Source of the DNA: CBDUQI01 sp965369325
Lineage (GTDB): Bacteria > Pseudomonadota > Gammaproteobacteria > Steroidobacterales > JBCBZW01
NCBI GenBank assembly: GCA_965369325.1
Contig: CBDUQI010000135.1
Span: 1 to 16,113 of the forward strand
Direction: 5' to 3'
Length of the DNA: 16,113 bases
Of this stretch, positions 9,001 to 13,368 are shown piece by piece. Each line of letters starts with the position of its first letter. Position 1 is the stretch's first letter. A program made the position numbers and the translations under genes. The notes beneath the pieces were generated by a model. The model made no database searches. It saw only the letters and a list, made by a program, of their open reading frames with translations, and was not told where the DNA came from.

Positions 9001-10194
9001 GAGATCCGTTTGGTGAACACCCATCCGGTGCTGGCCAGCCCTGGCGATCAAGCCAATACCGTCGGCGAAAGCGTCAACCTCGCCCTGTCCGCAAGTGATG
9101 CCGATGGCGATGCGTTGGTGTTCGGCGCGGTCGGTTTGCCGGATGGCCTGCTGATCAGCCCAAGCACCGGCGTGGTGGTGGGCACGCTGACCGACATCGG
9201 GGTGTTCAACGTGACCTTGCTGGCAGACGATGGTAAGGGCGGCGTAGTGAGTGTTGCGATCACCTGGACGGTGCCCGATGTCAACGGCAACCTGCCGCCG
9301 ATACTGGTGAATCCCGGCGCCCAGAATACCGGCCTGGGCCAGGCGGTCTCGCTGAGCATTGAGGCCACGGATCCGAATGGCGATGGCTTTACCTACTCGG
9401 CGAGCGGATTGCCGCTGGGACTGGCGATCCACCCGCTGACCGGGGTCATCGCGGGTACCGTGAGTCCGCTGGCGCCGGACAGCATCGTGACCGTCAGCGC
9501 TGATGATCAACGCGGCGGCGTCGGTTCCGTGCAGTTCAACTGGAGCCCGAACCTGACGCTCAACGATGCGCTCATCCCGTTCCTGAGCACATCGCGTGGT
9601 AGATTCCTGGCGGCCGGCCCGGAGGCCTGGACGCCGATTACGCGTGCGGAGTACGAGGGTATCGCGGCCAACATGGATGCTGTCGTGGCATTCGGCACGG
9701 CGACTGAACACATGTTCACCGGGGATCTGGGCGGCATTTCAGGTGGGGCGGACGACAATACGTTTACCACCGGGCATTCGACCAACCCCTCGCCGCCGCA
9801 CGTGTTTGTGTTCGCCTTCCGTGTGCCCACGACGGATCCGTTCACGGTGACGCCGGACCAGCGCGGTGATTTCTTCAGGTTGTCCGCGAGCGGCGACGGC
9901 TACGGATACAATCCGCATGGCAAGACCTTGCCCACCGGTACGGTAGAGGGGGGTGAGACGTTCTATTTGCTGAAATCCGCCCACCTTAAGTTATTCCCGG
10001 CGCCCATGTACGTGGGATTGTCTGTGGCTGACGATGATCAGCACAGCCTCTGGGTTGATCCGCCCGACTCGGCAGGGTGGTATATGCACGGGCAGCACGC
10101 CGACATCATCGATCCACCGGAGGGGCGGCTGGAGGCTGCCCAAACGTGGGCGATTCAGGGGCTATCGGTAGATCCGGATCATCTGACCTACTAA
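3082..10194 (+). CDS. Giant exported beta-propeller / di-heme cytochrome c / TSP3-repeat protein
   Basis: The 2370-residue protein starts at ATG 3082, after the purine-rich AGAAGAAAG; ATG 3088 is equally possible. An upstream in-frame GTG (3046) would put a charged stretch before the signal peptide. Domains in order are: signal peptide 1-36 (cleavage after VNA); YVTN-type beta-propeller, about 100-470; di-heme cytochrome c region with CGTCH at 501-505, HWRGD at 571-575, CLSCH at 655-659 and a GFGYFHSGG motif; He_PIG Ig-like domain, about 870-940; three modules of about 370 residues built of TSP3 repeats and a Cys-pair domain, 942-1975; two further Ig-like domains, about 1978-2150; and an unrecognised C-terminal domain, about 2157-2370, shared with the upstream gene. 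Heme attachment requires export to the periplasm or beyond. The di-heme part resembles cytochrome c peroxidase/MauG-like proteins. An extracellular oxidase or electron-transfer role is an inference; no substrate is evident. Confidence 0.9.
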   Translation: MSMRSIISNVRRGFLVPLTAATTLTLGLVLLPTVNAGAPASGPQLPLECDTPLYKELARLSVHSGDERLEQNQARLSYCNEFMAEYLSQFRMPRTRMEDRVIAPLEGLINFENAHVHPLDMTPDGTVLLAVNTAGHRLEVFDVSGAQLTHRESIPVGIDPLTVRARTNQEAWVVNHVSDSVSIVDLTLGTVIHTLDTDNEPADVVFAGTPQRAFVSASEKNRINVFDLADLSASPASVDLFGEDPRALAVSRNGQLVFAGIFESGNNTTLIGADGQIPDGLSGEGVITRGNTLADNDVALINANTLGVAYQTGLMNIVMSVAVNPATGEISVVGTEPLNEVILEPNLNGVFARMNMASFTFGGPVSIDDLNPHLNYNTATVPQSVRDQSVGDPRAIVWRADGTEALVSGMGSNNVVVVGQDAQRLGLIEVGEGPTGIVLDDATGLGYVMNRFEGSISILDLDASAELSRVAFDDPTPQVIREGRPLLYDTHLTSGLGHLSCGTCHVDGKSDRMSWDLGNPAGADVTVPAVSNIFSGDVTGELTGEFVQLPADKGPMATQTLVDIMDHPMLHWRGDKANLGEFNPTFTDLLGDDTQITEQQMEAFGEFLRTIWFPPNPYRFVDDTRPNTITLPDGEVITSPTMLALRGDNPQENHCLSCHYGQGSGGRNFGVNDEISSMVVASGFPDFYDRMGKAYGTAGFGYFHSGGATAREAAGRNEIFLTEILTIGGPSGPLEGAEQRKVPHAGMGKQATVNPDSTNVEQAYLRELLGISEDSPFVQLIARGRVNGVQRGYVHAGGNVFQSDIAAEQVSWRDLLTWGLEGQPITFTLVVTGMETRLALDWDLDGTFDGDEVPGNANPVMFNPGTQSSLVAEPVSLVLQGSDVDGDALTFSAQGLPPGLTLSASGQVSGAASAPGEFSVQASVDDGRGGQASTTFAWTVTDLDSDNDGVSDSMDDFPNDPNETTDSDGDGVGDNADIDADNDGLADEVEAGREFVGLSPTLSVPASGSTRHLVDLSGEGVLIGSTVQVSGVIAAGDLNNSSEWLQLDFNNGELVSAQMDSDADCGETLQSVSPALVGTASVVDIGGGIAGLVIDAETPSDADNCDTLYRFQVSGSAPDDADGDGVRNELDVDSDNDTIPDVIEVGLADADGDARVDDPSAQGSVTNPRDSDSDGIPDYLDIESQNPLNNGTAFDLAGGAYALLDTNGDGILDGLDTGGGNDVNGNGLDDLAEDSDGDGISNIDDPDDDNDGVLDVNDAFPFDPNESADTDGDGVGDNADAFPSDPGETTDTDNDGVGDNTDTFPTDPGETTDTDNDGVGDNADAFPNDPGETTDSDGDGVGDNADIDTDNDGMPNTVEAGRAFTVLTPPLNVPVSTRSARHALDLSSEGAVIGSTVQISDVVAAGDLNSSSESLLLDFNSGELLSGELDGDDAGCAETPDQVTPVLSGAITVVDIGGGTAGIVIDSQTTSNVGCDTQYQLRISGSAPGDSDGDNVLNERDLDSDNDTIPDVLEVGLADADGNAQVDNPSAQGTITSPRDRDNDGIPDYLDLESQNPLNNGTAFDIHTGAYGLLDTNGDGMLSSLDVAGGSDVNGNGLDDLAEDADGDGISNIDDPDDDNDGVLDVNDAFPFDPTETTDTDNDGVGDNADAFPNDPGESADTDNDGVGDNADVFPNDPGETTDTDNDGVGDNGDAFPDDPDETSDSDGDGVGDNSDIDTDNDGMADDVEAGGEYTRLTPVLSVPASSGTRHLLDLSGEGSSIGSTVQVSAVRAAGDLTRSDEWLQLDFNSGEVVTGQMESDADCGEALESVLPTLSATVTVVDIGGGTAGLVIDAQTPPETDNCNTEYQFQITGSAPDDADSDSVANERDLDSDNDTIPDVVEVGLADADGNAQVDDPSAQGTITSPQDSDSDGIPDYLDLESQNPLNNGTAYDVATNASFSASLDTNRDGVVDGNDAEGGVDANGNGLDDAVEIRLVNTHPVLASPGDQANTVGESVNLALSASDADGDALVFGAVGLPDGLLISPSTGVVVGTLTDIGVFNVTLLADDGKGGVVSVAITWTVPDVNGNLPPILVNPGAQNTGLGQAVSLSIEATDPNGDGFTYSASGLPLGLAIHPLTGVIAGTVSPLAPDSIVTVSADDQRGGVGSVQFNWSPNLTLNDALIPFLSTSRGRFLAAGPEAWTPITRAEYEGIAANMDAVVAFGTATEHMFTGDLGGISGGADDNTFTTGHSTNPSPPHVFVFAFRVPTTDPFTVTPDQRGDFFRLSASGDGYGYNPHGKTLPTGTVEGGETFYLLKSAHLKLFPAPMYVGLSVADDDQHSLWVDPPDSAGWYMHGQHADIIDPPEGRLEAAQTWAIQGLSVDPDHLTY
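6886..7122 (+). repeat. 66-bp tandem TSP3 units, second array
   Basis: Full 66-bp units start at 6886, 6952 and 7018, with a partial unit from 7084. They encode the same 22-residue TSP3 consensus as the arrays at 196 and 7996. The first module of this gene has only about one such unit (near 5911-5985). Confidence 0.85.
7801..9540 (+). repeat. Paralogous copy of 1-1740
   Basis: This is the partner of the segment at 1-1740, with the same register of codons and 66-bp units. It covers the last TSP3 module and both C-terminal Ig-like domains. Confidence 0.8.
7996..8232 (+). repeat. 66-bp tandem TSP3 units, third array
   Basis: Full units start at 7996, 8062 and 8128, with a partial unit from 8194. 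The register matches the array at 196 exactly, at 7800 bp offset. Confidence 0.85.
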
Positions 10195-10283
10195 CAAGGC
10201 CAGATTGGGGAAAACAATCGGCGTCTGGTATCAGGCGCCGCGCGAGAACGCGGCCAGAGCGATATGCGAGACTTGCGAGCAGG

Positions 10284-10322
10284 AAAAAAAAGGGGACGGA
10301 TGCAACCACAACACCCGTCCCC
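10284..10322 (-). terminator. Candidate minus-strand intrinsic terminator or poly-A hairpin element
   Basis: GGGGACGG (10292-10299) and CCGTCCCC (10315-10322) form a perfect 8-bp stem with a 15-nt loop. Eight A residues at 10284-10291 precede it on the + strand, so read on the minus strand it is a GC stem followed by eight T. No minus-strand gene clearly ends here, and the loop is long. It may instead be a dispersed repeat. On the + strand it has no T-tract. Confidence 0.4.
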
Positions 10323-10386
10323 CGGTTCGCATCAGGCAGCAGCGCTACCGCCTCTGCGGCGGCGTCGGCTACGGGTCGACTTTATG

Positions 10387-10415
10387 TTGACGTGTAGCCG
10401 TCACGTGGTTGTTAT
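10387..10415 (+). promoter_or_regulatory. Possible sigma70 promoter upstream of DUF6502 gene
   Basis: TTGACG (10387-10392) is followed after 17 nt by TGTTAT (10410-10415), which runs into TATATAAA. An inverted repeat ACGTG (10390-10394) / CACGT (10402-10406) overlaps the spacer and could be an operator. The match to the -10 consensus is only 4/6, and the gene starts about 260 nt downstream. Confidence 0.3.
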
Positions 10416-10677
10416 ATATAAATTGTGGACCAAAGTAAACCAAGATATACATAGAATGGTCGAATAATGACAGTTCAAGCTACCAAGCAAAGCGACGTAT
10501 TATGAGCGAGATAGTGCCAACTCAGCCACCGCCAGCGCACGTGCTGATACTGCACTGCCCAGACGGGGACGGCGTTTGTGTCGGGCGCAGCGCTCAGATT
10601 GAAAGTCGATCAGCCGCACACGTACACTGCGCGCGAGCCTCGACACGGAGCGGGTGGCACCGGTACCAGGAAAAATG

Positions 10678-11493
10678 ATGGAAAAAGCGCTATATCGAAT
10701 CCTGAATGCCCTCATCCGGACGCTGCTGAAGTCGGACGTTGATTACAACGCCTTTGATCGTATTGCCCGCAAGGTGTATGTAACGGCCGCCCGAGAAGAA
10801 TTCAGTTCAGGCTCACGCAAGCCCAGTATTTCTCAGGTGGCGCTGCGTACGGGGCTCAGCCGCAAAGTGGTGCGGCAACTGCTGGAACAGGAGCCGGAGG
10901 AGACCTCCGACGGCACTGGGGCGAAGGCGGTTGCCTATCTGGCGCGCATCATCGCCATCTGGCACACCAATCCGGCGTTCTGCGACCCGCAAACCGGCGA
11001 GCCGCGGCTCATCACCGCCAGTGGCGCGGACAGCGAGTTTCAAAGCATGTTGAGTTGTACGGGGCGGGATATTCCGCCCAGTGCGGTCGTGCGTGAGTTG
11101 AAGAAAGTCGGTGCGGTGGAGGAAACCGAATCAGGCCACCTGCGGGTGCTCACCCGGGACTATCTGCCGGTCACGCGTGGCGCGGAGTACATGACTCGCT
11201 TTGGCGATGTACTCAACGATGTGATCACCACCCTGACCTGCAATCTTTTCTGGGCCGGTGAGGCGAACGAGATGCTTCGTGAGTCACGCGTCACCGAGCT
11301 GATTGATCGAAAGTACGAGCGCGAATATCGATTGTTCGCACGAGTGGTGGTGGAGCACTGCACGCGGGAGTTGGATGATTATCTGCTGGCGCGTGCTCGT
11401 GCCAGCACAGATCCGCTCGCGGAGCGGGTGCGCTGTGGCCATGGCATGTACACCATCTCCGACGCCCGCGCCGAGCAGTTTGGTATGCGCTAG
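10678..11493 (+). CDS. DUF6502 family protein with N-terminal helix-turn-helix
   Basis: The protein has 271 residues. The start at ATG 10678 is chosen because AGGA (10668-10671) lies 6 nt upstream; ATG 10675 and GTG 10654 are in-frame alternatives. The N-terminal region (LIRxLLxxxVDYNAFxRIARKVYVxxAxxEF) followed by a helix-turn-helix-like segment at about residues 49-70 (ISQVALRTGLSRKVV) is typical of the DUF6502 family, common in proteobacteria. There is no signal peptide or membrane segment, so it is cytosolic. The helix-turn-helix suggests DNA binding and regulation, but the family has no established function that I know of. It stands alone on the + strand and converges with the DUF6265 gene, leaving only 22 bp between the two stop codons and no obvious terminator there. 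Confidence 0.85.
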   Translation: MEKALYRILNALIRTLLKSDVDYNAFDRIARKVYVTAAREEFSSGSRKPSISQVALRTGLSRKVVRQLLEQEPEETSDGTGAKAVAYLARIIAIWHTNPAFCDPQTGEPRLITASGADSEFQSMLSCTGRDIPPSAVVRELKKVGAVEETESGHLRVLTRDYLPVTRGAEYMTRFGDVLNDVITTLTCNLFWAGEANEMLRESRVTELIDRKYEREYRLFARVVVEHCTRELDDYLLARARASTDPLAERVRCGHGMYTISDARAEQFGMR

Positions 11494-11515
11494 TCGCGCC
11501 AGAGCCCGCGCCGGC

Positions 11516-12067
11516 TTACCGGGTGTTTGCCCGCCGATAGACGAGCTTCTCTTCGCGTACTTCGCCTTTGTTGTTTCTTATCGCGATGTATCCATCTATG
11601 TGGTTGTCATCCAGGCGGTAAAAGCTGAGCCCGCTGAAATGAATGGCATCCGGTTGCAGCTTCACCAACCGGAAGGTCACCATGTCGTCTTTTTCTTCCC
11701 ACGCGGTAAAGTCCTCGCCGAAGTGTTTTACTTTCAGGCTGAGACTACCTTGCTCTTCGACCAACAGCATCAACTCGTAGAAGTTAACGCTGTCCTCGCC
11801 TTTGAGCACTTTGAACATGCCCACCATGGAGCCGTTGGAGGCGGGGTTCCACACTTCCTCGAAGCGCTCGCCGAAAGCCTCGCCTTCCCAGCTGCCCACC
11901 AGCCACGACACATCCTCAAGCGTTGCCTGCGCGGGCATGTTGCCGTCTAACTGAAACGTATGCTCAAACGGTTGCGCACATGCGCCAGTGACGGCGATGG
12001 AGGCGGCCGCGACGGCGAACCAACGCACTCGACGGGCACGGTTCCCGCATCCGCTTGGCTTACTCAT
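11516..12067 (-). CDS. Exported DUF6265 family protein
   Basis: The protein has 183 residues. The N terminus is a signal peptide: a basic stretch (RARRVR), a hydrophobic core (WFAVAAASIAVTG) and a likely cleavage site after ACA. The Cys there is not in a good lipobox, so a soluble periplasmic protein is more likely than a lipoprotein. The mature part (LEDVSWLVGSWEGEAFGERFEEVW, then GSMVGMFKVL and FYELMLL) matches the DUF6265 pattern, a small beta-barrel-like, lipocalin-resembling fold of unknown function. The ATG overlaps the stop of the upstream VOC gene by 8 nt (ATGAGTAA), so the two are probably translationally coupled and share the promoter near 12476. No catalytic motif is evident. Confidence 0.8.
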   Translation of the reverse strand: MSKPSGCGNRARRVRWFAVAAASIAVTGACAQPFEHTFQLDGNMPAQATLEDVSWLVGSWEGEAFGERFEEVWNPASNGSMVGMFKVLKGEDSVNFYELMLLVEEQGSLSLKVKHFGEDFTAWEEKDDMVTFRLVKLQPDAIHFSGLSFYRLDDNHIDGYIAIRNNKGEVREEKLVYRRANTR

Positions 12068-12440
12068 CTGACTTTAGTTCCTGGTACAGCATTAGCGCGT
12101 TGCCGTCCGGGTCGTAAAAGGTCTGCAATCGGACCAGCCCGTCGATGGTCATGATGTCACCGTCAAGCTTGATGTTCTGCGCCTGCAGCGACTTCCTCGC
12201 CGCCTCAATGTCCTCAACACCAATGGTTGGCGTGGGGCCGCCAGGGTTGGGCGTTTCCACCGCACTCAGGCCGATGCTGACCCGGGCGATCGGCGAGGTC
12301 ATTTCGCACCAGCTGATGTCGTCCACGCGATACATCAGCTCGCAACCCAGCACCTTGCTGTACCAGGCAATGGACCTGTCCAGGTTGCTGACCGGGATTG
12401 CGAGCGTGAGCCCGCCATCAAAGGCAATCGAATCCGACAT
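12060..12440 (-). CDS. VOC family protein (glyoxalase / bleomycin-resistance fold)
   Basis: The protein has 126 residues, the usual length for a single-chain VOC protein with two beta-alpha-beta-beta-beta units. Unit 1 starts at LTLAIPVSNLDRSIAWYSKVLG. Unit 2 includes TIGVEDIEAARKSLQAQNI and ends with the typical FYDPDGNALMLYQEL. The start is well supported: AAGGAG (12447-12452) sits 6 nt upstream of ATG. The N-terminal metal-ligand His common in glyoxalase I-like members is absent (IPV instead of a HV-type pair), so a canonical glyoxalase reaction should not be assumed. It is the first gene of an operon with the exported DUF6265 protein and is divergent from a HxlR-type regulator, which suggests a role in a response to a reactive or toxic small molecule. 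That role is an inference. Confidence 0.9.
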   Translation of the reverse strand: MSDSIAFDGGLTLAIPVSNLDRSIAWYSKVLGCELMYRVDDISWCEMTSPIARVSIGLSAVETPNPGGPTPTIGVEDIEAARKSLQAQNIKLDGDIMTIDGLVRLQTFYDPDGNALMLYQELKSDE

Positions 12441-12450
12441 GCGTTTCTCC

Positions 12451-12478
12451 TTGAATACAGTGGTTCTATTTTTATACT
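12451..12478 (+). promoter_or_regulatory. Plus-strand sigma70-like promoter for HxlR-type regulator
   Basis: TTGAAT (12451-12456) and TATACT (12473-12478) are separated by 16 nt. Transcription would start near 12485, inside the first codons of the annotated frame, so the true start may be TTG 12499. The element overlaps the divergent VOC promoter. Confidence 0.45.
12471..12476 (-). promoter_or_regulatory. Minus-strand -10 element for VOC-DUF6265 operon
   Basis: Read on the minus strand, TATAAA lies about 30 nt before the VOC start codon and just upstream of its AAGGAG site, giving a leader of about 25 nt. A TTGCAC 15 nt further upstream is a poorly spaced -35 candidate. Confidence 0.45.
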
Positions 12479-12486
12479 AAGTGTAT
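12474..12486. promoter_or_regulatory. Candidate operator palindrome between divergent genes
   Basis: ATAC-N5-GTAT is a 13-bp palindrome overlapping both divergent -10 regions. HxlR-family regulators such as YodB bind palindromes with TAC...GTA half sites, so this is the natural target for the adjacent regulator. Two TGATCA sites follow (12486-12491, and 12500-12505 within the palindrome TTGATCAA). Confidence 0.4.
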
Positions 12487-13065
12487 GATCAGTGCAAGTT
12501 GATCAATTCAAGCGAAAACCCTCGGCTGCGCGTACTGCTGCAATTGGTGCAGCACCGTTGGAGTATTCCGATCATCGAGCTGTTGGCTCGCCGCAATGGC
12601 GCCAAGTTCGTTACCCTCGCGCACGAGTTGGGCGTGAGCCGCGGTGTGCTCACTTCATCGCTTAAGTATTTGCAGGGGATTGGTCTGGTGTGTCGCAACC
12701 CCGGGCATGGGCATCCGCTGCGGCCGGAGTACCTGCTGAGCCCGCAGGGTGAGCGGCTAAGCGGCAGTTGTGTAGCGCTGATGCGGCTGCTGCGCAAGCG
12801 CGATGAACTTCATATGGCTTTGTGCAAATGGAGTTTGCCGACGGTGCTTGTGGTGGGGGAGGAGCAGCGCCGGTTTGGCGAGATTCGCAGCGCCCTGGGG
12901 GATCCCACACCGCGCGCGGTCACGCTCTCGCTAAAGGCCCTGCAGATGCATCGCTGGATCAACGCAAGCACGTCGGACACGGCCCACCAGGCGTATTCGC
13001 TGACGCCGCTCGCCCATCCGGTGTGGAAGGTCGCCACGAGCATAGGGGTGGGCGATGCTCGCTGA
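12481..13065 (+). CDS. HxlR-type transcriptional regulator with two tandem winged-helix domains
   Basis: The 194-residue product is about twice the size of a single HxlR domain. Domain 1 (about 15-100) has the HxlR pattern: HRW27SIPIIELL, then FVTLAHELGVSRGVLTSSLKYL, then RPEYLLSPQGERL. Domain 2 (about 110-192) repeats it: KW117SLPTVLVV, RRFGEIRSALGDPTPRAVTLSLKAL, and QAYSLTPLAHPV. Each holds a helix-turn-helix and a wing, so a monomer could occupy a palindrome alone; this is an inference. A Cys at residue 5 precedes domain 1, where many HxlR proteins have a redox-sensing Cys. GTG 12481 is the first possible start after an in-frame TAA. There is no ribosome site, and TTG 12499 is an alternative. 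It is divergent from the VOC-DUF6265 operon and probably regulates it and itself. Confidence 0.8.
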   Translation: MYDQCKLINSSENPRLRVLLQLVQHRWSIPIIELLARRNGAKFVTLAHELGVSRGVLTSSLKYLQGIGLVCRNPGHGHPLRPEYLLSPQGERLSGSCVALMRLLRKRDELHMALCKWSLPTVLVVGEEQRRFGEIRSALGDPTPRAVTLSLKALQMHRWINASTSDTAHQAYSLTPLAHPVWKVATSIGVGDAR

Positions 13066-13368
13066 GTGCGGCATGGGCACACAGCGGGCATCAGCGATTG
13101 GCGGTTACGGCGTCGCAGCGGGGGGTTCTCCCAAATACGATGTGCACCGAAGTCGTCGATACCATCATGGTTTAGGTCGCAGCTGGCGGTCACGTTCTCG
13201 CCGGCGTGGGCGGTTCGTGAGGGCGCTTATGTTTAATCTCTGCCCGAGCGGGCGCGAACAGACGGTTGCGGCGGCGTACAATGCAGCTCTCGACTACCGG
13301 GGGCATCAGGCATAAACAACGACGGGACACTTGAGGGGACGCTCACCCGTATCGAGTCCGATGGATTC
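13066..13368. other. Gap between HxlR gene and PhyH gene, partly coding
   Basis: The frame of the downstream PhyH gene is open back to a TAA at 13234-13236, and at least 13339-13368 reads like its conserved N terminus. A TACAAT -10-like element lies at 13277-13282 without a good -35. The minus strand of 13140-13193 encodes a short DLNHDGIDD-type calcium-loop motif inside an unsupported ORF. No terminator is visible after the HxlR gene. Confidence 0.45.

Larger units (their letters stand above)
5905..9006 (+). repeat. Three long in-gene modules, period about 1.1 kb
   Basis: The RH motif of the Cys-pair domain recurs with its Arg codon at 6112, 7222 and 8329, giving periods of 1110 and 1107 bp. 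Each module has TSP3 units, a VEAG linker, a Cys-pair domain of about 125 residues, a second TSP3 stretch with a DSDGIPDYLD-type signature (DRDNDGIPDYLD in the second copy), and the phrase SQNPLN. The third module is the closest match to the copy in the upstream gene. Confidence 0.85.
10195..10677. other. Non-coding region with hairpins and an AT-rich segment
   Basis: The 483-bp region has no convincing protein gene. It holds a GC hairpin (GCCGCG 10237-10242, CGCGGC 10249-10254, loop CGAGAA) shortly after the giant gene; lacking a T-tract, it is not a classical terminator. It also holds the A-tract hairpin at 10284-10322 and an AT-rich stretch at about 10409-10470 that contrasts with the GC-rich surroundings. 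A 58-codon ORF (10502-10678) ends by overlapping the next start but has no ribosome site and no recognisable sequence. Confidence 0.5.

Noticed and set aside
10237..10254. GC hairpin after the giant gene as a + strand intrinsic terminator
   Set aside because: The 6-bp stem with loop CGAGAA has no following T-tract, so it is noted only as a hairpin.
10500..10715. Minus-strand 71-codon ORF as the gene served by the A-tract terminator
   Set aside because: There is no ribosome site and no recognisable sequence, and it overlaps the well-supported DUF6502 start.
11303..11950. Plus-strand ORF of 215 codons
   Set aside because: It spans the end of the DUF6502 gene and the antisense of the DUF6265 gene, and neither half reads like a protein family.
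13055..13315. 86-codon ORF starting inside the HxlR gene
   Set aside because: Its composition is arginine-rich and low complexity, it has no ribosome site, and its frame conflicts with the PhyH N terminus.
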